A stretch of 64,000 nucleotides of DNA, from positions 3,238,954 to 3,302,953 of the forward strand of contig NZ_CP059900.1 in assembly GCF_014126825.1 (NCBI RefSeq), written 5' to 3'. A model generated the notes under the pieces. It saw only the letters and a list, made by a program, of their open reading frames with translations. It did not search any database and was not told the origin of the DNA. The stretch is from Tomitella gaofuii. Lineage in GTDB: Bacteria; Actinomycetota; Actinomycetes; Mycobacteriales; Mycobacteriaceae. Positions 1-6,723 of the stretch are shown here, in pieces (the first letter of the stretch is position 1; each line of letters starts with the position of its first letter). The translations under genes were made by a program, and so were the position numbers.

Positions 1-4
1 CCGG

Positions 5-418
5 ATGCGCCAGGCCCCGTTGAAGCACGAGTACGTGCGGGTGATCCTCGGTCTGCCGGAAGTCGAGATCACCTGGACGAACACCACCACCGCGACGCCG
101 GACGCAGACATCGAGAAGGCGATCGGCCGGCTGAACCGACATCAGCTGGCCGCGGTCGCCCACCTGCTCGACGAGGGGCCGCAGTGGGAGATGGGCCTGC
201 TCAATCCGCACAACTGGCGCGACGCGCAGTCGGCGCGGAACGGCACCGCGCTCGAGGACTGGAAAGAACGGCTCTCGCTCGAGTGGGGCTACGAGCTCGC
301 CGACATCGAGCGGGCCCTGGTGATCGAGGGCGAGACGGCCCGCGCCGCCGCGGCCCTCGAGGCGGAGAACGCCGAAGACGCCCCCGCCGACGGAGACGTG
401 GGCGATGGGGCCGCGTAG
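5..418 (+). CDS. Hypothetical phage protein, possibly 5'-truncated
   Basis: 137 residues from the first ATG in the window; the true start may lie upstream of base 1. It is hydrophilic and acidic, with an alanine/glutamate-rich tail. I do not recognise the family. It heads a chain of coupled early phage genes and its stop overlaps the next GTG by one base. Confidence 0.6.
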   Translation: MRQAPLKHEYVRVILGLPEVEITWTNTTTATPDADIEKAIGRLNRHQLAAVAHLLDEGPQWEMGLLNPHNWRDAQSARNGTALEDWKERLSLEWGYELADIERALVIEGETARAAAALEAENAEDAPADGDVGDGAA

Positions 419-585
419 TGGATACCGCCGCCGCGGCCGACGACTGGTGGCATTCGCTGCCGCCGGATCGGCGGGTGCAGATCTGGCGGTGGGTCGACCG
501 CCCCGCCGCCCCCGCGGAGACGCCCGGCCAAATGTCCATCCCCATCCGCTCATCGAGGAGGCGCCATGACCGCACCCACCGCTGA
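418..585 (+). CDS. Small phage protein, 55 aa, unknown
   Basis: GTG start overlapping the last base of the preceding stop codon. The product is tryptophan-rich in its first half (DDWWHSL, QIWRWVD) and basic at the C-terminus. It runs 20 bases into the next gene, whose ribosome site (GAGGAGG) lies inside it. The support is gene packing rather than homology. Confidence 0.45.
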   Translation: MDTAAAADDWWHSLPPDRRVQIWRWVDRPAAPAETPGQMSIPIRSSRRRHDRTHR

Positions 586-1315
586 TGCCCCGCCCGTCGC
601 GCGCGGCGTCGACGTCATCGTCGGCACCAAGGACCTGCGGGCCGCCCTGGCATCGGTGCTCGCCCACGCGGGCGGGGACCCGGAAATGCCGGAGCGGCAC
701 CGAGTCGTCTGCGAAGTCGGGCCGGAAGAGCTGATCTGGTGGGCCACCGACGGCATGTCCGCGGGCTTGGCTTGGCACGAGGTGCACTCGCACCAGGCGG
801 AGGGGCTGGGCCGGTTCGCGATCCTGCCGGCGGATGCGAAGAAGCTGCTGTCGATCTTCAAGGCGGGCAAGGAAGCCGACGACGATCCGCAGTTCATCGT
901 GCAGATTCAGGTAGTCCAGAAAGGTGACGAGCAGTTCGTCACCGTGACGGACCAGTCCGGGCTGCTGCCGGGACGGTCGTACCGGGTGCCGCAGGTGTAC
1001 GGGGCGGACTCGCCGGGGCCGGCTGTCGACCGACTGCTCGCCCGGCTGCATCACAGCTCGGCCGCGTGGTCGGAGGAGGCCGTCTTCAACGGCGAGGTGC
1101 TGGCCCGGTTCAAGGCGGCCACCGGCGCGTACCGGGCGCCGGTGCAAGTCGGCGCGGTCGCCCGGTCGAAGTCGTTGTTCGTCCGGTGCGGCGCGCACTT
1201 CATCGGCGCGCTGATGTCGATCCACACGGCCGAGGAGGAAGAGAAAGAACGCGCCGCCTGGCGCGAGGCGTGGGCCGAGCGTCTGCCCCGCCCGGCGGCG
1301 GGAGACCTGTCGTGA
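566..1315 (+). CDS. Sliding-clamp-like (DnaN-like) phage protein
   Basis: 249 residues behind a good ribosome site. The pattern is that of a reduced beta-clamp: an N-terminal strand (VIVGTKDLRAALASVL), an 'ELIWWATDGMSAGLAW' segment like the DnaN LxATDG motif region, then 'FAILPADAKKLLSIF'. Bacterial clamps are about 370 residues with three domains, so this shorter form would be a divergent phage clamp that may tether a polymerase or recruit repair factors. The assignment is from recognisable patterns only. It sits among RusA and DnaQ-like genes, which fits replication. Confidence 0.55.
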   Translation: MTAPTADAPPVARGVDVIVGTKDLRAALASVLAHAGGDPEMPERHRVVCEVGPEELIWWATDGMSAGLAWHEVHSHQAEGLGRFAILPADAKKLLSIFKAGKEADDDPQFIVQIQVVQKGDEQFVTVTDQSGLLPGRSYRVPQVYGADSPGPAVDRLLARLHHSSAAWSEEAVFNGEVLARFKAATGAYRAPVQVGAVARSKSLFVRCGAHFIGALMSIHTAEEEEKERAAWREAWAERLPRPAAGDLS

Positions 1316-1509
1316 CCGCCCCCGCCGCTGCTGCCGCTGGCCTGGTCGTGGCCGGCGTTGTCGCCGCGGCCACCACCGGCGCGGTGGCGGCGTTCCTGGC
1401 CGCTGACTTCGTGTACGGCGCCGCCGCGACCGTGTTCGGCCTGCGCCGCCTGCCCACCCGACCCGCACGGCCCACGCCGCGCCCCTACTCCCCGAGGAGT
1501 TTCCGATGA
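1312..1509 (+). CDS. Small membrane protein, 65 aa
   Basis: GTG start in a 4-base GTGA overlap with the clamp-like gene. An Ala/Val/Gly-rich hydrophobic stretch at about residues 8-43 should form one or two membrane spans, followed by an Arg/Pro-rich cytoplasmic tail. Function unknown. Confidence 0.5.
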   Translation: MTAPAAAAAGLVVAGVVAAATTGAVAAFLAADFVYGAAATVFGLRRLPTRPARPTPRPYSPRSFR

Positions 1510-1634
1510 CCCCACTGCACGTCACCCCCGCCCCTGCCTACGGCGACGGCCGCGACTGGACCACCTGGTACACGCTGATGCGCTGGCTGGCGTTCACCAC
1601 GTGGACACGCACTGGATGGGGGTCCTGGTCGTGA
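1506..1634 (+). CDS. Small phage ORF, 42 aa
   Basis: ATG overlaps the previous stop (ATGA) and its own stop overlaps the next GTG, matching the coupled arrangement of this cluster. The product is rich in Trp and Thr. No family recognised; kept on gene-packing evidence. Confidence 0.4.
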   Translation: MTPLHVTPAPAYGDGRDWTTWYTLMRWLAFTTWTRTGWGSWS

Positions 1635-1921
1635 CGGCCCGTATCGCACCCCAGCCGCCCGTGTGGGTCACGGACCGCGTCGAACCCTGCCGGTCCTGCG
1701 GCACCGACATCGTCTGGTGCCGCACCGAGAAGGGCACGCTGATGCCCGTCGACGCGGCCCCGTCGACGGCCGGGAACGTCGCCGTCTCCCGTGTCGGGTC
1801 CGAGCTGCACGCCGGAGTCGTCCCGCCCCGGCAGGCCGACGGCATGCGCGCCGCCGGCCGCCCCGTGTTCCTCGCCCACTTCGCGTCGTGTCCGCACGCG
1901 GACCAGTGGAGGAAGAAGTGA
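1631..1921 (+). CDS. Small zinc-ribbon-like phage protein, 96 aa
   Basis: GTG start coupled to the preceding ORF. An N-terminal CRSC pair and later WC and SC cysteines with histidines suggest a small metal-binding fold. Proteins of this kind are common in actinophage early regions, without an assigned role. Confidence 0.6.
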   Translation: MTARIAPQPPVWVTDRVEPCRSCGTDIVWCRTEKGTLMPVDAAPSTAGNVAVSRVGSELHAGVVPPRQADGMRAAGRPVFLAHFASCPHADQWRKK

Positions 1922-2073
1922 GCCGCCCCGCGGCCGTGGGTGACCGGGTCACCGTGCGCCCCGGCGTCTACGCCCACATCACGGCAATCCGCCGCAGCCC
2001 GATTCCTTACGCCGAGCTCACCACCGAGCACGGCGACCGCATCACCATCCCCCTATCGAAGTTGGAGGTCTGA
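1918..2073 (+). CDS. Small beta-rich phage protein, 51 aa
   Basis: GTG start in a GTGA overlap with the upstream gene. The product (VGDRVTVRPGVYAHITAIRR...) looks like a short SH3-like or KOW-like beta barrel. Function unknown. Its stop overlaps the esterase start (TGATG). Confidence 0.5.
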   Translation: MSRPAAVGDRVTVRPGVYAHITAIRRSPIPYAELTTEHGDRITIPLSKLEV

Positions 2074-2798
2074 TGTACGACATCGTCACGGTGCAAGGCG
2101 TGGGCGAGCGTGTGGGCCAGCCGCAGTCGCGCATGGCCGAGTACGTCCTCGAGCACCTCAACCACAGCCAGTTCCGCGAGGTGCCGTGCCTCGACTACGT
2201 GACCGTCGGGCCCGTGGGCGTGGACCCCGGCCCATCGCTGGACTTCGCGGTCGCCCGCGTCGCGCGCAGCCTGATCCGCACGATCTCCGACACCCCGAAC
2301 CCTGCGGTGCTGATCGGGTACAGCGGCGGCGCACTGGTCGCCGGCAACGTCGCCGAGGAAATCGCCGACGGCCTGTACCCGGACCTCGACGTGCGCGGCG
2401 TGGTGCTGATCGCCGATCCGGCCATGCCGCGCGGGATCAGCCCGGACGGCTACGGCGTGTACGCGGACCGGGCTACCGGCATTCCCACGTTGTGGCTGTG
2501 GGATAGCCGCGATCCGATCTGCTGCGCGGGGGACCCGTCGCCGCTGCACACCCTGTCGGATCAGCTCGCGGCGCTGTCGTTCGGCGCGCCGGACGTGTGG
2601 GCCCAGGACCTGTACGACCGGCTCCGGTCGGGCCGGTGGCAGCAGTCGGCGTTCAACCTGTTCGACCTGTTCGGCACGTTCCGCCGCTACTCGCGGGCGA
2701 TCGACCAGATGGGCTTCTACCTGACCGGCGGCCACTTCGAGGCGTACCGGTATCGCGGCCACGAGGCCGCGGCGTGGATCCGGCAGGTGACGGCATGA
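2073..2798 (+). CDS. Lysin B-like alpha/beta-hydrolase (cutinase/esterase fold)
   Basis: 241 residues. The nucleophile elbow GYSGGA sits near residue 88, inside a strand-turn-helix typical of cutinase-like serine hydrolases. An acidic residue (WDSRDP) and a late His (GGHFEAYR) complete a plausible Ser-Asp-His triad. In mycobacteriophages such enzymes (LysB) cut the mycolate-arabinogalactan ester to release the outer membrane. It is unusually placed about 25 kb from the endolysin and holin, inside the early cluster, so a role other than host lysis is possible. Confidence 0.7.
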   Translation: MYDIVTVQGVGERVGQPQSRMAEYVLEHLNHSQFREVPCLDYVTVGPVGVDPGPSLDFAVARVARSLIRTISDTPNPAVLIGYSGGALVAGNVAEEIADGLYPDLDVRGVVLIADPAMPRGISPDGYGVYADRATGIPTLWLWDSRDPICCAGDPSPLHTLSDQLAALSFGAPDVWAQDLYDRLRSGRWQQSAFNLFDLFGTFRRYSRAIDQMGFYLTGGHFEAYRYRGHEAAAWIRQVTA

Positions 2799-2923
2799 GG
2801 CGCATCGCGGCCACCGCTACGACGGTCGCCTTGGCCGGTGTCGGCCTGGCCGCCGGCGCCGTGCTCGTCGCCGCGTCGGTCGTCGAGGCCGTCGCCACCC
2901 GCCTCGAGGAGGCGGCGTGGTGA
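2795..2923 (+). CDS. Small single-span membrane peptide, 42 aa
   Basis: ATG in an ATGA overlap with the esterase gene. About 28 hydrophobic residues form one membrane span, with a short amphipathic tail. It could accompany the esterase at the membrane, but nothing else supports a function. Confidence 0.45.
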   Translation: MRRIAATATTVALAGVGLAAGAVLVAASVVEAVATRLEEAAW

Positions 2924-3066
2924 CCACCTTCGAGTGCGGGACGTGCTTCCTGTCGGACGCCGACTTTCCCGCGGGCCGCGATCCGGCCCCGTTCTTCACG
3001 CGGCGCGGCGGCACGCAGTACTGCCTCGTATGCGCCGAGAACCACGACGAAGGAGACCCGCAATGA
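2920..3066 (+). CDS. Small zinc-finger-like phage protein, 48 aa
   Basis: GTG coupled by a GTGA overlap. Two CxxC knuckles (CGTC near residue 7, CLVC near residue 38) predict a treble-clef or zinc-ribbon fold. This small four-cysteine form is frequent in actinophage early operons. Confidence 0.55.
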   Translation: MTTFECGTCFLSDADFPAGRDPAPFFTRRGGTQYCLVCAENHDEGDPQ

Positions 3067-3422
3067 CCACCCCCAAGAAGTTCCGCAAGCGACCGGTAGT
3101 CGTCGAGGCCGCCGTCTGGAACACCTACGGCGACCATCGTGCCGTCGACTACTACCGACACCCGCCGGTCGACCCCTCCACCGGCGAGATCGTCGGCGCC
3201 GGCGGCATTCTCATGGGCCGGATGAAGCACAGCGAGGTCCCAGACCGTTTCCGCCGTGCGACCTGCGAGGCGCTCATGGACGACCACGGGTGGATCGACA
3301 CTCTCGAAGGCGGCCACACCGTCTGCCCCGGGGACTGGATCATCACCGGCGTCGCGGGCGAGTTCTACCCGTGCAAGCCGGACATCTTCGCGGCCACCTA
3401 CGAGGAGGCCACCGATGTCTGA
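3063..3422 (+). CDS. Conserved phage protein with PGDWII-type domain, 119 aa
   Basis: Starts KKFRKRPVVVEAAVW and ends with the motif 'CPGDWIITGVAGEFYPCKPD', a conserved phage pattern (a beta-sheet domain ending 'GE.YP.kpd.F..tY'). The family is widespread in phages of actinobacteria and firmicutes, and its role is not established. Start chosen at the ATG overlapping the upstream stop. Confidence 0.65.
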   Translation: MTTPKKFRKRPVVVEAAVWNTYGDHRAVDYYRHPPVDPSTGEIVGAGGILMGRMKHSEVPDRFRRATCEALMDDHGWIDTLEGGHTVCPGDWIITGVAGEFYPCKPDIFAATYEEATDV

Positions 3423-4212
3423 CGACATTCTCGTCCGCGCCGAGCAGGCGATGGAGGGTGTGACGCCCGAACCGTGGTCGCTCTACGAATCGGAGGGGCA
3501 CCAGGTCGCGGCGGTCAACCGCGACGTGAAGTTCTTCATCGCGCTACTGCATCCTGACGACTGCGGGACTGAGCCCGGCCCGAGCAACATCCGATTCATC
3601 GCCGCCGCCCGCACGCTGGTGCCCGACCTGTCCGCCGCGCTGCGGGAGGCGCGGATCGAGGTGGCTGCGACGCGGAGCCACGCCGGGATGCTCGAGGCGG
3701 AGGCGGGCATCCTGCGTACCCAGCGTGATGAGGCCCGGGCCGAGGTGGAGCGGCTCCGGGAGGGCGATTGGGCGCTGCTCTCGCGAAACCTCCACAACGC
3801 CGAGGCTGGGCGTGACGAGGCGCGGGCCGAGGTGGAGCGGCTGCGCGCCGCCGACCCGCTCTATCGCGTGCACCACGCGATCACGTGTGCGGGCGATGCT
3901 GCGGCCGCAATCCTGCAGGCGCAGGCCGAGCGTGACGAGGCGCGGGCCGAGGTGCAGTCGCTCGGTGACCGCGTGGATGCGCTGCGCGAGCATGTGGGCA
4001 TCGAGGCCCGGGCGTGCGAGGAGTGGGAGTCGAACGCCGAGTCCGCCGAGGCTGGGCGTGACGAGGCGCTGGCAGCCATCGCACGGGTGCGGGAGGCCGT
4101 TGCCGGGCAGCCCGTTTGCGATGTCCACCCGGACGGCGACCCGATCGCCTGCGGGTGGAAGCGCGCCGTGGCCGACATCCGCCGCGCCCTGGACGGTGAT
4201 GACCGTGGCTGA
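3415..4212 (+). CDS. Coiled-coil phage protein with RDEARAEV repeats
   Basis: 265 residues. The first 90 residues are globular; then a long coiled coil carries four related copies of a (Q/G)RDEA-RAEVERLR heptad-like unit (DNA repeats near 3722, 3810, 3929 and 4058). A C-terminal region has two Cys (VCDVHPDG, IACGWK). Such proteins occur in actinophage early regions with no known role. The repeats could expand or contract by recombination. Confidence 0.6.
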   Translation: MSDDILVRAEQAMEGVTPEPWSLYESEGHQVAAVNRDVKFFIALLHPDDCGTEPGPSNIRFIAAARTLVPDLSAALREARIEVAATRSHAGMLEAEAGILRTQRDEARAEVERLREGDWALLSRNLHNAEAGRDEARAEVERLRAADPLYRVHHAITCAGDAAAAILQAQAERDEARAEVQSLGDRVDALREHVGIEARACEEWESNAESAEAGRDEALAAIARVREAVAGQPVCDVHPDGDPIACGWKRAVADIRRALDGDDRG

Positions 4213-4432
4213 CCTCGACTTGGCTGCGATCCGCCGGCGCATCCCGTCCGTGCCACGTGAGGACATGTCGCTGCATGAGCGGGATCGGGCCGACCTGCTG
4301 GCTGTCGTCGCCCGGGTGGAGGAGCTGGAGGCCACGCTGAGGGCCGACGTCGAGGGGCTGGACCCGCTCGTCATCGTGCCCGCCCATGGAGTGATCGAGA
4401 TGCTCCGACGTGCCCTGGACGGTGGCGTATGA
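4199..4432 (+). CDS. Hypothetical phage protein, 77 aa
   Basis: ATG start overlapping the end of the coiled-coil gene. The product is helical and acidic (ADLLAVVARVEELEATL). It ends in MLRRALDGGV, resembling the upstream protein's RRALDGD end, which hints at a shared C-terminal module. Function unknown. Confidence 0.5.
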   Translation: MTVADLDLAAIRRRIPSVPREDMSLHERDRADLLAVVARVEELEATLRADVEGLDPLVIVPAHGVIEMLRRALDGGV

Positions 4433-4578
4433 GTCCCCGCCTGATGACTGAGCCTCCGCTCAATCCACGCTGCCCGCTTGTCGACTGCGGCGGCGTGTAG
4501 CGGGCCTGCGTGCGGCCCTTTGGGCACGACGGCGAGCACCGGGCCGGTAGTGAGCCGATCGAGGAGACACGACGGTGA
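4429..4578 (+). pseudogene. Small Cys/His zinc-finger gene interrupted by an amber codon
   Basis: The ATG overlaps the previous stop in the same 4-base manner as its neighbours. The frame reads 23 codons to a TAG at 4498-4500, then continues open as RACVRPFGHDGEHRAG... to a TGA at 4576-4578 that overlaps the next GTG (GTGA). The combined product has the C..C..C..GHDG.H pattern of common actinophage zinc-finger peptides. The coupling at both ends implies the original gene was 49 codons and the TAG is an acquired nonsense codon or is read through. Confidence 0.6.
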
Positions 4579-4772
4579 GCCCGGAGCATTGGCCGGGGGA
4601 TGCCGGCGACCTCCTCGCCGCCGACCCGTTAGGCGTCGTCGCCGACCGCCTGTGGGAGGGGATCGTCCGCACGCTCGGCCTCCTCGAGGATGCGCTGGGC
4701 CTGCCGATGGGAACCGTGCTCGGCGAGGTGGACGCGTCCGAGTGGGTCCGCGAGGTGCTCGATGGACTCTGA
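4575..4772 (+). CDS. Hypothetical phage protein, 65 aa
   Basis: GTG start in a GTGA overlap with the upstream interrupted gene. The product is acidic and helical (VVADRLWEGIVRTLGLLEDAL). No recognised family. Its end overlaps the RusA-like gene. Confidence 0.5.
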   Translation: MSPEHWPGDAGDLLAADPLGVVADRLWEGIVRTLGLLEDALGLPMGTVLGEVDASEWVREVLDGL

Positions 4773-5151
4773 ACCACGCACCTGGGTGCTCGTCGCTGAG
4801 GTGCGCAAGCCGCCGATGACCGCGAACGAGCAGCGGCGCGCCACCTGGCGGACGATGCGCGCGGCGAAGTACGAGGCCGGCCAGATCGTCTGGGCGCTCG
4901 CCAAGCGGGCCAGGGTGCCGCGGCTGCGCCGCGCGCGGGTCGACGTCGTCTGGCACGCCCCCACCCGCACCCGCCGCGACGCCGACGCGCTCGGCCCGTT
5001 CCTCAAGGCCACGCTCGACGGGCTCGTGCAGGCCGGAGTCGTCGCGGATGACGACTACCGGTACGTGCCCCGCGTCGGGTTGGGCGTCGAGATCGACCGG
5101 GACCGGCCGCGCATCGAGATCACCATCACCGAACTAGGAGCCCCGGAGTGA
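4762..5151 (+). CDS. RusA-like Holliday junction resolvase
   Basis: 129 residues, the usual RusA length. The signature is present: an N-terminal P-x-x-x-N region (KPPMTANEQRR), then 'RRDADALGPFLKATLDGLVQ', then 'AGVVADDDYRYV', supplying the clustered aspartates and the Lys of the active site. RusA enzymes are dimeric and cut four-way junctions during phage replication and recombination. It is followed by a DnaQ-like exonuclease in the same operon. Confidence 0.8.
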   Translation: MDSEPRTWVLVAEVRKPPMTANEQRRATWRTMRAAKYEAGQIVWALAKRARVPRLRRARVDVVWHAPTRTRRDADALGPFLKATLDGLVQAGVVADDDYRYVPRVGLGVEIDRDRPRIEITITELGAPE

Positions 5152-5993
5152 CGGAAGAGGAGATCGACGCCCTCGTCGACGCCCAGCTCGCCCAAGAGCC
5201 GTCCGGCTACGACAACAACCTGGGCCAGCCGGAGTGCCCGCATTGCGGCGACGATTTCCACGGGCTCGCGGTGACGGAGCGGATGCTGCAGATGCGGAGC
5301 TTCGGCGAGGTCGACCCGGACTATCGGTATGACGAGGACACGTCGCGGGTCATCTGTCCGGGGTCGTTGTTCATCGGCCCGCCCCCGCCGCCGCCTCACT
5401 CGACGTTCACCACGCGACCCACTGAGGCGATCGCTGTGGGCGGCGGGTACACGCTTAGCAGGCTGCAGCGCATGCGCGACGCATTGCAACCCTCGCAGGT
5501 CCACCCCGCCGTCCGCGTCGATCCTGCCGGTGCGGGCCTCGGCTTCCGCGGAGGACGCGCGCCGCGCTGGTGGCGCCTCGACGTCACCGCCGCCCTCTCC
5601 GATGGCTTGCACTTCAGCTGGGAGGAAACGAGGCCCCGGGGGCCGTGGAGCACCGCCGCTCTGGACCTGTTCATCGTCTTCCGGATGGACGGCAGCCAGT
5701 CGAGTTGTCCGCTGTCGCAGGACGTTGATGGCGACTCGATCTGCTACGAGATCGACGGGCGCGGGCGCCTCGCCGTGCTGGAGATCTACGCGCTGGCTCC
5801 ACCGGCACTCGGCTCGTGGACACCCACCCGCAGCCTGGGCCTGTCCGACGCCCCGATCATCCGCGAGGCCGACCTGCCGGCGCCGATCACGATGCGCAGA
5901 TGGCTCATGGAGGACGGGCTGCCGACCGCCTCCGACTGCTCGCCGCGCGCGCTGGCCCCGATCCCACCCACGAATAGGAGCACTGATGTCTGA
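5148..5993 (+). CDS. Hypothetical phage protein with N-terminal CPHC zinc motif
   Basis: 281 residues from a GTG overlapping the rusA stop. The N-terminus carries CPHCGDDFHG and a later Cys near residue 71, a probable zinc knuckle. This is followed by a proline run and a beta-rich C-terminal half with no recognised family. Its last codons overlap the exonuclease start. Confidence 0.5.
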   Translation: MTEEEIDALVDAQLAQEPSGYDNNLGQPECPHCGDDFHGLAVTERMLQMRSFGEVDPDYRYDEDTSRVICPGSLFIGPPPPPPHSTFTTRPTEAIAVGGGYTLSRLQRMRDALQPSQVHPAVRVDPAGAGLGFRGGRAPRWWRLDVTAALSDGLHFSWEETRPRGPWSTAALDLFIVFRMDGSQSSCPLSQDVDGDSICYEIDGRGRLAVLEIYALAPPALGSWTPTRSLGLSDAPIIREADLPAPITMRRWLMEDGLPTASDCSPRALAPIPPTNRSTDV

Positions 5994-6615
5994 CCGGCCC
6001 GTGATCGTTGTCGATGTCGAGACGACCGGTCTCGACCCCGCGAAGCACACCGTGGTGGAGCTCGCCGCCGTCGATCTGGACACCGGGGACCACATGGTGA
6101 TCGTCCCCGCGCTGCGCAAGGAGGACCTGGCCGCCGCGTCGCCGCGCGCGTGGACGGTGAACCGGTATTTCGAGCGGCGGGTGTACGAGCAGGCGATGGG
6201 CAAGTCGGCGCTCAACGACGCGCTGTGCGAGCTGTTCGGCTGGCTCGACGGGGCGACGCTGGCCGGGGCGAGCCCCGCGTTCGACGCGGCGTTCCTGGCC
6301 AAGCTGTTCGAGGACCGGTGCGACGCGGGAGTGCCGACGTGGCATCACCGGCTGGCCGACCTGTCCGCGCTCACCGCGGGAGCCCTGCGCACGGATCCGC
6401 TGCGGCTGCCGGGCCTGTGGGAGTGCTGCGAGCTGTGGGGTGTGGAGAACGCGGCGCCGCATACGGCGCTCGGCGACGCCCAGGCGACGGCCGAGTGCCT
6501 GCGCATGCTGCGCGCGCACTGCGATGGCCGCGGCCCGATCAGCCCCGACTACGAGGGCCACCAGCCGGCGCCGGAGCGGTACTCGGCGTCGGCGGCCGCG
6601 GAGGCGCGGCTGTGA
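5986..6615 (+). CDS. DnaQ-like 3'-5' exonuclease (DEDDh)
   Basis: 209 residues. Exo I is DVETTGLD (Asp10, Glu12), Exo II is around 'GASPAFDAAFL', and Exo III is 'PHTALGDAQAT' with the catalytic His and Asp. It belongs to the RNase T/DnaQ family, which degrades single-stranded DNA or RNA ends and can proofread. The start is an ATG inside the end of the upstream gene. Confidence 0.85.
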   Translation: MSDRPVIVVDVETTGLDPAKHTVVELAAVDLDTGDHMVIVPALRKEDLAAASPRAWTVNRYFERRVYEQAMGKSALNDALCELFGWLDGATLAGASPAFDAAFLAKLFEDRCDAGVPTWHHRLADLSALTAGALRTDPLRLPGLWECCELWGVENAAPHTALGDAQATAECLRMLRAHCDGRGPISPDYEGHQPAPERYSASAAAEARL

Positions 6616-6723
6616 TGCCCGCCCCGGCCGGGCCACGCGCCCCACCAGCCCGCCTGTGACCTGTGAATGTTCCGGTTTTGCGCACTGAAATGAGGAGTGA
6701 TCAATGTCGTCTGGTGGTGGCCC

